Below, one piece after another: positions 17,133-24,865 of a stretch of 64,000 nucleotides of DNA (position 1 is the stretch's first letter; each line of letters starts with the position of its first letter). The translations under genes and the position numbers were made by a program. Source of the DNA: Flavobacteriaceae bacterium (lineage in GTDB: Bacteria; Bacteroidota; Bacteroidia; Flavobacteriales; Flavobacteriaceae); NCBI GenBank assembly GCA_024644725.1, contig JAHEHE010000001.1:1-64000 (forward strand), read 5' to 3'. The notes below the pieces were generated by a model, which made no database searches, had not been told where the DNA came from, and saw only the letters and a program-made list of their open reading frames with translations.

Positions 17133-18038
17133 ATGGAAGACAACAATAAATCTTCAAACAGCAAAATTCTGATCATCGCACTTACCGTTTTGCTGTTCGC
17201 TTTGATCGGTTACACGTTCTACAACAACAATGATCACAAAGAGGCGATCAAGTTCCTGCAGGATGAAAAGGAGCAGATCATTGGAAACCTCACCGCCATG
17301 GAAGAGAAGTACGACGTTGCGATTGCGGAGAATACGAGCCTTTCCGATTCGCTGACGATGGAGAAGGAAAAAATAGCCTTGCTTAAGGATTCGGTTCAAA
17401 ACCTCAAAAAGGTAAATTCTGATGTTTTGAGAAGATACAGGAACCAAATGGCTACTCTTGAGAAAAACAATGAAAGGCTTTTGGACCAGGTAGATTCACT
17501 CATGTTTGCCAACAACATTCTCACCGAGGAAAAAGACAGCATCAACAGTCAGTTGGAGATTCAAACCAGCTACAACGACACACTTGTTGCTCAAAACATG
17601 GAACTGGCTCGCAAAGTTGAGATCGGTGGAGCAATCAATGTTGAGAATGTCAATGTGACTGCAATGAAAATGCGTTCAAACGGAAAATACACAGAGACCA
17701 ACAAGGCACAGAAGACCGATGCCATCAAGGTTGAATTCAGATTGATCGAAAATGAGATCGCAGAACCGGGAGATAAAGAGGCGTATATCGTACTCAAGAA
17801 TCCCGCCGGACTGGTAATCAATGCCAAAGGCACTTTTGAGGTCGAAGATGGTGGTGAGAAGAAATACACCGACCAGACGATTGTTAATTACTCGAACGCA
17901 GACCTGGATGTGGTCATGCTCGTTGAGAGAAAAGGAGAGAAATACGAGAAAGGCACTTACCCGATCGAAGTTTATGTCGAAGGAAAGATGGTAGGATCTG
18001 CAAATCTTGAGTTAAGCGACTCTTTTTTAGGTCTCTAA
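17133..18038 (+). CDS. Membrane-anchored coiled-coil protein, function unknown
   Basis: 301 aa. A single transmembrane helix, ILIIALTVLLFALIGYTFY (residues about 12-30), follows a short polar N-terminus. Residues about 34-165 are strongly charged heptad-like coiled coil (EKEQIIGNLTAMEEKYD, KEKIALLKDSVQNLKKVN, ATLEKNNERLLDQVDSL). The C-terminal part of about 130 residues is beta-rich (IKVEFRLIENEIAEPGDKEAYIVLKN). No cysteine is seen. The layout is N-in with a periplasmic rod and globular end, so a structural or scaffolding envelope role is plausible. I do not recognise a named family. It is followed by a very strong intrinsic terminator and therefore monocistronic. Confidence 0.82.
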   Translation: MEDNNKSSNSKILIIALTVLLFALIGYTFYNNNDHKEAIKFLQDEKEQIIGNLTAMEEKYDVAIAENTSLSDSLTMEKEKIALLKDSVQNLKKVNSDVLRRYRNQMATLEKNNERLLDQVDSLMFANNILTEEKDSINSQLEIQTSYNDTLVAQNMELARKVEIGGAINVENVNVTAMKMRSNGKYTETNKAQKTDAIKVEFRLIENEIAEPGDKEAYIVLKNPAGLVINAKGTFEVEDGGEKKYTDQTIVNYSNADLDVVMLVERKGEKYEKGTYPIEVYVEGKMVGSANLELSDSFLGL

Positions 18039-18056
18039 ACACAGCCAAAACCAAAT

Positions 18057-18090
18057 AAAAAAAGGAAACACATTTGTGTTTCCTTTTTTT
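18057..18090 (+). terminator. Intrinsic terminator after the coiled-coil gene
   Basis: The arms at 18057-18072 and 18075-18090 are perfect reverse complements over 16 nt (central part GGAAACAC / GTGTTTCC), with A-run and T-run flanks, so it can work in both directions. It closes the 17133 gene before glyS. Confidence 0.92.
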
Positions 18091-18111
18091 TATTCCCCTG
18101 TTTAAATTAAT

Positions 18112-18119
18112 TATTTTTG
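18112..18119 (+). promoter_or_regulatory. -7 promoter box (TATTTTTG) 4 nt before the glyS start
   Basis: An exact TAnnTTTG ends only 4 nt before the ATG at 18124, so initiation 4-8 nt downstream would give a leaderless mRNA. Because the strong terminator precedes it, glyS needs its own promoter here. Confidence 0.5.
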
Positions 18120-18123
18120 GCGC

Positions 18124-19665
18124 ATGAAAAACAAGGACGATATCTTCAAGAAAGTGATCTCGCATGCCAAGGAGTACGGGTTCATCTTTCAGTCAAGCGA
18201 AATCTATGACGGTTTGAGCGCGGTTTACGATTACGCTCAATACGGCGCCGAGCTCAAAAACAACATTCGCAGCTACTGGTGGAAGGCTATGGTGCAGATG
18301 AATGAGAACATCGTCGGAATCGACGCCGCCATCTTCATGCACCCGACCACCTGGAAGGCCTCGGGTCACGTGGATGCATTCAATGATCCGCTGATCGACA
18401 ATAAAGACTCTAAAAAGAGATATCGGGCCGATGTACTCATAGAAGACTATGCCGAGAAACTCAATCAGAAGGCAGAAAAGGAGATCGCCAAAGCAGCTAA
18501 GCGTTTTGGAGACAGCTTTGATCGCGAACAGTTTGTGAGCACCCATCCCCGAGTGATCAAATACCTGGCAGAAAAAGAGGATGTCCTGAAAAGAATGGCT
18601 CTTGCCCTGGACAATGAAAACCTGGCGGACGTGAAAGCCCTGATTGAAGAGCTGGGAATCGCATGCCCGGTATCGGGCTCGAAGAACTGGACCGATGTCA
18701 AGCAATTCAACCTGATGTTCGGGACGAAACTCGGAGCGTCAGCCGATTCGGCCATGGATCTTTACCTGAGGCCCGAAACGGCTCAGGGAATATTTGTCAA
18801 TTTTTCCAACGTTCAAAAAACCGGAAGAATGAAGATTCCTTTTGGAATCGCTCAAACGGGCAAAGCCTTCAGAAATGAGATCGTTGCCCGGCAGTTCATT
18901 TTCAGAATGAGGGAGTTTGAACAAATGGAAATGCAGTTTTTTGTGCGACCCGGCGAGGAGATCAAGTGGTACGATCACTGGAAGGAGAAACGATTGAATT
19001 GGCATCTTTCATTGGGCCTGGGCAAAGAGAAATACCGCTTCCACGACCATGAGAAGCTGGCCCATTACGCCAATGCAGCCGCAGACATAGAATTTGATTT
19101 TCCTTTTGGCTTCAAGGAACTCGAGGGCATTCACTCACGTACTGATTTTGACCTAAAAGCACATGAGGAGCACTCCGGGAAAAAATTGCAGTACTTCGAC
19201 CACGAGGTCAACAAGAGCTATGTACCTTATGTGGTTGAGACCTCCATAGGCCTGGACAGGATGTTTCTGGCCGTGTTCTCAACAGCCCTGCAGGACGAAA
19301 AGCTCGAGGACGGATCTGAGCGTGTTGTCCTGAAACTGCCTTCTGTGCTGGCACCGGTAAAAGCCAGCGTGCTGCCTCTGGTCAAAAAGGATGGTCTGCC
19401 TGAAATCGCCAGAGAGATCCTTGACAGCCTGAAATACGACTTCAATGTGAACTACGACGAGAAAGACGCTATAGGAAGACGATACAGAAGGCAGGATGCC
19501 ATTGGAACCCCCTTTTGCATAACGGTAGACCACGAAACCAAAGAAGACGGTACAGTGACAATTCGCCATCGGGACTCCATGGAACAGAAGCGCGTGAAGA
19601 TTTCAGATTTGCGTTCGATCATCCACGAGGAAGTATCGGTTGGAAACTGGCTCAAAAATGTCTGA
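18124..19665 (+). CDS. glyS: Glycine--tRNA ligase (class II, dimeric type)
   Basis: Charges tRNA-Gly, 513 aa, the alpha2 single-chain form also found in eukaryotes and Gram-positives. Class II motif 2 is seen around FRNEIVARQFIFRMREFEQME (about residue 245). Motif 3 is in VVETSIGLDRMFLAVF. The anticodon-binding domain starts near residue 415 with VLAPVKASVLPLVKKDGL and ends with TIRHRDSMEQKRVKI. The gene name glyS is used as in Bacteroidota annotation, although the enzyme is not the E. coli beta subunit. The start ATG at 18124 gives the expected N-terminus KNKDDIFKKVISHAKEYGF. Confidence 0.97.
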   Translation: MKNKDDIFKKVISHAKEYGFIFQSSEIYDGLSAVYDYAQYGAELKNNIRSYWWKAMVQMNENIVGIDAAIFMHPTTWKASGHVDAFNDPLIDNKDSKKRYRADVLIEDYAEKLNQKAEKEIAKAAKRFGDSFDREQFVSTHPRVIKYLAEKEDVLKRMALALDNENLADVKALIEELGIACPVSGSKNWTDVKQFNLMFGTKLGASADSAMDLYLRPETAQGIFVNFSNVQKTGRMKIPFGIAQTGKAFRNEIVARQFIFRMREFEQMEMQFFVRPGEEIKWYDHWKEKRLNWHLSLGLGKEKYRFHDHEKLAHYANAAADIEFDFPFGFKELEGIHSRTDFDLKAHEEHSGKKLQYFDHEVNKSYVPYVVETSIGLDRMFLAVFSTALQDEKLEDGSERVVLKLPSVLAPVKASVLPLVKKDGLPEIAREILDSLKYDFNVNYDEKDAIGRRYRRQDAIGTPFCITVDHETKEDGTVTIRHRDSMEQKRVKISDLRSIIHEEVSVGNWLKNV

Positions 19666-19677
19666 TCGAAGTAAGAT

Positions 19678-22600
19678 TTAAAACGTAGCCCGAAGCTGCA
19701 TCGTTCCGGTGTGGATGGCATCGGCACCTTCTGATTTACGGCCGAGATAGTTCAGGTTCAAGTCCAGAAAGGAAGTAAGTCGTTTCTGCAACCCCAACAC
19801 CCAGGTATAGTTTGTTCCCGGCTGCAATCCTTCGAGCATTTGGTAAGCGACTGGAGAATTGGTTTCCCCCTGAAAATCATTGTAGATGAAATTGAAGCTG
19901 GAGTTCAGTGAGAACTTCTGGCTGTTGGCATAGCGAAAATTGGCTCCCAGGTTGTGAAGGACCAGGGTTTCCATCTCCTCGATTTGATTTTCCTTGTTTT
20001 TGTAGGTATAGAAAGCCTCAAGTCTCGTATTCTTGTTGTAGAGGTAGGATATTTTGGGTCGGAAGCTGGCCGTATTCAACTCGTAGTTCCTGTTGCCGAA
20101 AACCACGGAGCTGCTTTCGTTGACACCTGCTCCCGCTTCGGCTTCCAGCAACCAGAAAGACCCGAGCTTATGAATGAACTGAAACTGGTGTGTGCTGATC
20201 TGATTGTTTTGATCCCCAAAGGTGTAGATGGTTTTCTTCCTGGAATTCAGATAGGTATACACAAAACTGAATCTCTGCATCCCTCGGTTGAAGAAAAAAC
20301 TGTTCTTGAAGTTCTGATCCAGGCCCAACAAGTCTTCCTCTTCGTATCCAAAGGGAGTCCAGGCAAAGCCCTCCCCTTCTCTTGTGGTTTTCGCATCGAT
20401 CAAAAAATACGTCTGATTCGAAAAATGCGAGAGGAATTTCCTGAAGCCTTCACGGTTTTTCCAGCCGCTCGCATCGATTCTCAGGGATTGGCTCCACTTG
20501 TTCTGATTGGTCCGAATGAAATTCACGGTGGGCAGCAGAACCCTTACGTAGATGGCCTGGTCGGGGAAGCGCGCAACAACGAATTCATCGAGTTCCTGGA
20601 TGCCGTTCTCATTGAAATCGATCCATTCGTAAAAACCTTTGCCGGGTTCCACTTCCACGTAAGTGAACTCCTGCTGGGGAAGGCTTCCTGAGCGGGTCTC
20701 CAACAAGGTCTGCAGCTGCACAAAATCCTGAAGCATCTTTTGTCTGTAGTTCAGCCTCCCGTTCACATTGGATTCATCGTCTCTAAATTCATTGTTGACC
20801 CGGCGATAATTCAAGAAAACGGAGAGATCGGCTCTCGAACTTTTGACAAGGCGCGATTTCAGAAAGTAGGTATGAGCCCCGTTGACCCCGGCCAGTTCAT
20901 TCGAAACGACACTGTCGGTCTCCCTGAAATTGTATCCGATTTCTGCAAAGACCTGTGTGGAGTCGCCAACCCCTCCATAGCCCTCCATTTCGAGAAATCG
21001 ATGGCTGAGGGCATTGAGCTGCGATGTCGATGTGTTCTCGCCCAAACTTTTCTCATAGTTGAATTTGGCCCCTATCCAGAATTTGGATATGCGTTGGGTA
21101 ATATTGGTGTAAAGTCGGTCAAAGCTGTTCTTCTCGAATCCCTCCTCGCTTCTCATCAGGCTCCCGTTTACATACAACGAAGTACCCTTATTGTGAAAGG
21201 TGCCGAAAACTCTGTGCTTGGACCCCTTGTACTCTTCACCGATCTGAAGCTCGTCAAAGCCGTAGGAAAAAAGACCCAGGCTGTCATTGGCGAAAACGAG
21301 GCCTCCCTTTAACAACTGTTGTCTCTGACCTTGTTCGATGTCGAGCAAGTCAATGTTCCAGTCGCGGGCAAACTCCACATTGCGAATCCGTTCAATCGAG
21401 CTGAAATTATCGCTCAGGTATTCCACTCCAATCACAGCGTTGAGTTTCCAGGCCCGGTCGAGTATCCGCTGATCGTAATCCAGCTTTCCGGCGAACCCCT
21501 GGTTTTTATCATTGTCTATGTCTGAATACAGGTTCAGGTCGCGATCACTGATAGAAAGTTCCGCTGCAACCTCTGTCTTGTCACTGGGGTGGTAGCCTCC
21601 GGCGAAATTGATCATCTGATACTTTTCAGGAGCCACAAGTTGAATGATCGGCATATAGGAACCCTGGGGGATTCCGTTTACCGGATCCACATAAGCGTAG
21701 ACCCTCCCGGCCGCCAGTGTGGTTTCAATAAAATAGTCTCCATTGTTCTCACCGACGAAGCTGAAACTGACCTGGTAAAGCTCCTCCCCGGGATCATTGG
21801 AATACACATAAATCTGTTGTCCTCCCGTGTTCTCTTTTCTATAGAGCACCCTATTCTCATCGTACTCTGCCGGCACCTCCGAAGGTGCTATCATTCTATC
21901 GGTGTCATTGCCCGCATCGGCCAGAATCTCCTTCTGCTCATCGCTCAGGTCCTGATCCAGGGGACTGTTCTTCAAATCGCTTTCGTTGTAGTATTTCACG
22001 CTCGCGTGCCAGTCTTTTTTATTGAACTTCACTCCGTCATAGGTCATGAGACGCGTATAATTTCTCTCCGCAAGCTGATATTCTATCGTGAATCTCAAAT
22101 TCGAGGTGACCGTATACAAACTTGTAAAGGTGATCTCTGCCGTGTTGTAATCGATGGTGTAATCGAAATTCTCACCCCTCTTCAGGAGCACTCCATTTGC
22201 ATAAACACGTTCGCTGCCGGAAATCATAATCACGAACTGCTGGTTTTCAGGACCTTCAATTCTGTAGGGTCCCTGGTTGCCGTCCTGTCCTGCGAACTTG
22301 TAGCTGTTGAACTTTCCGCGCACGATGGCCCCTGAGGCGAAGACTTCAGCCTCTCCAGTTTTCTCGCCGGGAAGAGCGTTCACCAGGATCCCAGACACTT
22401 TCTTCTGAAAACGCATGAAGTAATTCTCTCTGTTGATCAGATCGAGATCTCCCGCACGAAGAGTCCACTTGTCACTGAACATCTCAATAAAAACCTGGTC
22501 GAATTCGTCGAGTCTCTGGGTGAATCCTCCTGACTGAAGCGGAATCTCATTGTCGGTAATCGAGGCGCGAATTCCCACTTTTTCGGAAAGCCTGCCCTCG

Positions 22601-23094
22601 ATCTGCAGGTTGAAATTGGAATTGACCACAGCATCCTGGTTGGAACCAATCGTGACTCCCCGGGACAGGCTACCCCGGGTGGAAAGCCCCTCGAAAGGCT
22701 TTTCCCTGGTTCTTTTTCGATCGGTACTCGAGCTGTAAACCTGTGCATCACTCGTCACTCTGGGAACGATAAGATCCGGGTCAAAAGGCTGATAAGACCT
22801 CGTCATAAATTGAGGCAGACGCTGATATCGAATTTCAATGATTTCACCCTTAAACCGGAAATCCTCACCGGGAATGAAAAGTGCCTTTGCGGGATCCACC
22901 TGGTAACTTGAGGGGTCAATTTCATTTCCGCTCTCATCGTATGCCTGGAAATAATAGGGACTTATGCTGACACTGTCGATGTGCAAAGTGTCTGAGAGAA
23001 CCTCAAGGGGTATGATCCTTGATTCTCGGGGTCCGTTCTGTGCCTGGGCCCAGGCAGAAAGACATAAGACCGCCAAAACCAGAATCCTTTTCAT
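19678..23094 (-). CDS. Very large outer-membrane beta-barrel protein, function unknown
   Basis: 1138 aa with signal peptide MKRILVLAVLCLSAWAQAQ. The N-terminal part has a repeat-free beta region. A conserved-looking block at about residues 140-240 follows (STRGSLSRGVTIGSNQDAV, KVGIRASITDNEIPLQSGG, WTLRAGDLDLINREN), which resembles the membrane-embedded opening of giant Bacteroidota barrel proteins. From about residue 340 to the end, alternating amphipathic strands with aromatic girdles dominate, and the last residue is Phe (MQLRATF), the usual C-terminal signal for barrel insertion. No plug domain, TonB box or catalytic motif is seen. It is convergent with glyS. The export or scaffold role is unknown; SprA is excluded by size. 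Confidence 0.8.
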   Translation of the reverse strand: MKRILVLAVLCLSAWAQAQNGPRESRIIPLEVLSDTLHIDSVSISPYYFQAYDESGNEIDPSSYQVDPAKALFIPGEDFRFKGEIIEIRYQRLPQFMTRSYQPFDPDLIVPRVTSDAQVYSSSTDRKRTREKPFEGLSTRGSLSRGVTIGSNQDAVVNSNFNLQIEGRLSEKVGIRASITDNEIPLQSGGFTQRLDEFDQVFIEMFSDKWTLRAGDLDLINRENYFMRFQKKVSGILVNALPGEKTGEAEVFASGAIVRGKFNSYKFAGQDGNQGPYRIEGPENQQFVIMISGSERVYANGVLLKRGENFDYTIDYNTAEITFTSLYTVTSNLRFTIEYQLAERNYTRLMTYDGVKFNKKDWHASVKYYNESDLKNSPLDQDLSDEQKEILADAGNDTDRMIAPSEVPAEYDENRVLYRKENTGGQQIYVYSNDPGEELYQVSFSFVGENNGDYFIETTLAAGRVYAYVDPVNGIPQGSYMPIIQLVAPEKYQMINFAGGYHPSDKTEVAAELSISDRDLNLYSDIDNDKNQGFAGKLDYDQRILDRAWKLNAVIGVEYLSDNFSSIERIRNVEFARDWNIDLLDIEQGQRQQLLKGGLVFANDSLGLFSYGFDELQIGEEYKGSKHRVFGTFHNKGTSLYVNGSLMRSEEGFEKNSFDRLYTNITQRISKFWIGAKFNYEKSLGENTSTSQLNALSHRFLEMEGYGGVGDSTQVFAEIGYNFRETDSVVSNELAGVNGAHTYFLKSRLVKSSRADLSVFLNYRRVNNEFRDDESNVNGRLNYRQKMLQDFVQLQTLLETRSGSLPQQEFTYVEVEPGKGFYEWIDFNENGIQELDEFVVARFPDQAIYVRVLLPTVNFIRTNQNKWSQSLRIDASGWKNREGFRKFLSHFSNQTYFLIDAKTTREGEGFAWTPFGYEEEDLLGLDQNFKNSFFFNRGMQRFSFVYTYLNSRKKTIYTFGDQNNQISTHQFQFIHKLGSFWLLEAEAGAGVNESSSVVFGNRNYELNTASFRPKISYLYNKNTRLEAFYTYKNKENQIEEMETLVLHNLGANFRYANSQKFSLNSSFNFIYNDFQGETNSPVAYQMLEGLQPGTNYTWVLGLQKRLTSFLDLNLNYLGRKSEGADAIHTGTMQLRATF

Positions 23095-23126
23095 TCTATG
23101 GAGATTTCGACAAAAATAGGAGAAAA

Positions 23127-23600
23127 TCAGAACAGACTTCTCTGGGCCGGCGGGTTTTCATGCTCCAGCAACCACTTCTTTCTCCAAAGCCCCCCGGCAT
23201 ATCCGGTAAGTTTGCCATCAGCGCCGACAACCCGATGACACGGAATGATTATGGCAATAGGGTTCTTTGCATTGGCTCCGGCCACCGCTCGTATGGCTTT
23301 CAGGTCACCAAGTGCTCTGGATTGCTCCGAATAGGAGCAGGTCTTTCCGTAACCCAGGTTCTGGAGTTGGGCCCAAACCTTTTTCTGAAATTCCGTGCCT
23401 TCCGGATCGAGCGACAGGGAAAATTCCTTCAGTGTCCCGTCAAAATAGTTTAAAAGCTGTTTTTTACAACGCAGAAGAGTCTCGGGTGTGTCCTCAATCT
23501 CAATTTCAGAAAGTTTCGTGAAAGACACCGAACGGATTCCTTTCACGCTACCAGCGATTTCCATAATGCCCAGGGGTGTCTTGACATGTGTTCTATCCAT
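23127..23600 (-). CDS. ogt: Methylated-DNA--protein-cysteine S-methyltransferase
   Basis: Suicide repair protein that takes methyl groups from O6-methylguanine onto its own cysteine. The start at 23600 (MDRTHVKTPLGIMEIAG) gives 157 aa, the common size; the longer frame is an overlap with tatD. The active site is IIPCHRVVGADGKLTGYAGG, preceded by the DNA-binding helix with SYSEQSRALGDLKAIRAVAGANAKN. The 3' end of tatD overlaps its start by 8 nt, so the two genes are co-translated. No Ada-type N-domain is present. Confidence 0.95.
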   Translation of the reverse strand: MDRTHVKTPLGIMEIAGSVKGIRSVSFTKLSEIEIEDTPETLLRCKKQLLNYFDGTLKEFSLSLDPEGTEFQKKVWAQLQNLGYGKTCSYSEQSRALGDLKAIRAVAGANAKNPIAIIIPCHRVVGADGKLTGYAGGLWRKKWLLEHENPPAQRSLF

Positions 23601-24360
23601 TGAAAATCTCTTGAGCGCTTTGGGTTGTGATCTCCGCGATCCGATCCGGTTCCATGTCGTAGATTTCAGACAACTTTTCAACAACATACTTCAAATAGGA
23701 ACTTTCGTTTCGCTTTCCGCGAAAAGGTTTTGGGGCCAGATAGGGTGAATCCGTCTCCAGGACCAGATTTTCCAATTCAATCTGATCCAAAAATTTGTCA
23801 ATGCCCCCATTCTTGAAGGTTACGACTCCACCTATACCCAGTTTGAATCCATAGCCAATAATCTTTTTGGCCTGTTCCAAGGTACCGGTAAAACAGTGAA
23901 AAATCCCTTTGAGCTCGGGTCCCTGTTCCTGGTCCATGATTTCAAAAATCTCCTGAAAGGAGTCCCTGGCGTGAATCACAATGGGCAACGATTTCTCTTT
24001 GGCCCAGCCAATCTGGGTACGAAATGCTCTCTTCTGCTCCTCCAGGAAGGTCTTGTCCCAATACAAATCGATACCAATCTCACCGATGGCTACAAAATGG
24101 TCCTTCTCAAGCCATGTCCTGACAAATTCCAGTTCTTTCTCAAAGTCTTCCTTCACATGAGTAGGATGCAATCCAGCCATCAAACGCACGGCCTCAGGGT
24201 AGCTATCTCTAAGATTGAACATTCGCTTGTAATACGTGGAGTCAATCGCCGGTATATAGAACTTGTTAACCCCTTCTTTCATAGCGCGTTCGACAACCTC
24301 ATTGCGATCGTTATCGAATTGCTCAACATAGAGGTGGGTATGCGTGTCGATCAGGTTCAT
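23593..24360 (-). CDS. tatD: TatD-family metal-dependent hydrolase/DNase
   Basis: 255-aa TIM-barrel hydrolase. The N-terminal metal motif is LIDTHTHLYVEQFD. Further ligands are in IGEIGIDLYWDK, PIVIHARDSFQE, IFHCFTGTLEQAKK and LVLETDSPYLAPKPFRGKRNE. TatD enzymes are 3'-5' exonucleases and may also act as D-aminoacyl-tRNA deacylase-like or quality-control nucleases. First gene of a two-gene unit with ogt (8-nt overlap), suggesting a link to DNA repair. A TATATTTG box ends 4 nt before its start codon. Confidence 0.95.
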   Translation of the reverse strand: MNLIDTHTHLYVEQFDNDRNEVVERAMKEGVNKFYIPAIDSTYYKRMFNLRDSYPEAVRLMAGLHPTHVKEDFEKELEFVRTWLEKDHFVAIGEIGIDLYWDKTFLEEQKRAFRTQIGWAKEKSLPIVIHARDSFQEIFEIMDQEQGPELKGIFHCFTGTLEQAKKIIGYGFKLGIGGVVTFKNGGIDKFLDQIELENLVLETDSPYLAPKPFRGKRNESSYLKYVVEKLSEIYDMEPDRIAEITTQSAQEIFNG

Positions 24361-24364
24361 GCCC

Positions 24365-24372
24365 CAAATATA
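24365..24372 (-). promoter_or_regulatory. -7 promoter box (TATATTTG, minus strand) 4 nt before tatD
   Basis: Exact TAnnTTTG on the minus strand, separated from the ATG by GGGC only. It implies a leaderless or nearly leaderless tatD-ogt mRNA. Confidence 0.5.
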
Positions 24373-24446
24373 CTGGTATCCCCTTTTAAATTGGTGAAAG
24401 CTGCCAATTTTTAGTAATTTCGTCTGCCAATCAAGAAACAGACCGA

Positions 24447-24788
24447 ATGAAAATACTTCACAACCCGAGATGCAGAAAAAGTCGTGAGGGACTAAAGATC
24501 CTTGAAGACTCCGGAAGGGACTTTACAATCGTGGAATACCTCAAGGAGCCTCTGACCAAAGAACAGCTCTCCGAAGTTCTGTCCAAGCTCGATATGAGTG
24601 CCATGGACCTGGTACGAAAGAATGAAAAAGAGTGGAAGGAAAACTTCAAGGGCCGTGAAATGAGCGAGGAGGAGGTTGTAGCTGCCATGGTGGCCCATCC
24701 CAAACTCATTGAGAGACCGATCGTCATTTCAGGAGACCGGGCAGTAGTGGGCAGGCCACCTGAGAACATCAGTCAACTGCTCAACTAA
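24447..24788 (+). CDS. arsC: ArsC/Spx-family reductase-like protein
   Basis: 113-aa thioredoxin-fold protein of the ArsC (glutaredoxin-linked arsenate reductase) family. The catalytic Cys is C9 in HNPRCRKSREGL. The middle segment EYLKEPLTKEQLSEVL and the C-terminal ERPIVISGDRAVVGRPPE are standard, with the Arg of RPIV being the arsenate-binding position. The gene stands alone with no arsR or arsenite pump near it, so a housekeeping reductase role is as likely as arsenic resistance. Confidence 0.88.
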   Translation: MKILHNPRCRKSREGLKILEDSGRDFTIVEYLKEPLTKEQLSEVLSKLDMSAMDLVRKNEKEWKENFKGREMSEEEVVAAMVAHPKLIERPIVISGDRAVVGRPPENISQLLN

Positions 24789-24853
24789 TTTCCTTTTTTG
24801 TAAATAACGAAAAATACCCCATTTCCGCTATTTTTTGCTATTTATCAAAACCC

Positions 24854-24861
24854 TACATTTA
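24854..24861 (+). promoter_or_regulatory. Possible -7 box (TACATTTA) of the TonB-receptor gene
   Basis: TAnnTTTA ends 4 nt before an in-frame TTG at 24866, the same geometry as in tatD, glyS and murF. The last base is A, not G. Confidence 0.35.
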
Positions 24862-24865
24862 TCGG

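Noticed and set aside
21589..22335. Long frame opposite the 1138-residue barrel gene
   Set aside because: Antisense shadow of a real gene; no family signal. Similar shadows opposite glyS, comM and ribB were dropped for the same reason.
19678..23094. SprA/Sov type IX translocon
   Set aside because: Half the expected size (SprA is over 2000 residues); only a vague likeness in one block.
24447..24788. Arsenic resistance operon
   Set aside because: Only an arsC-like gene; no arsR, arsB or acr3 nearby.
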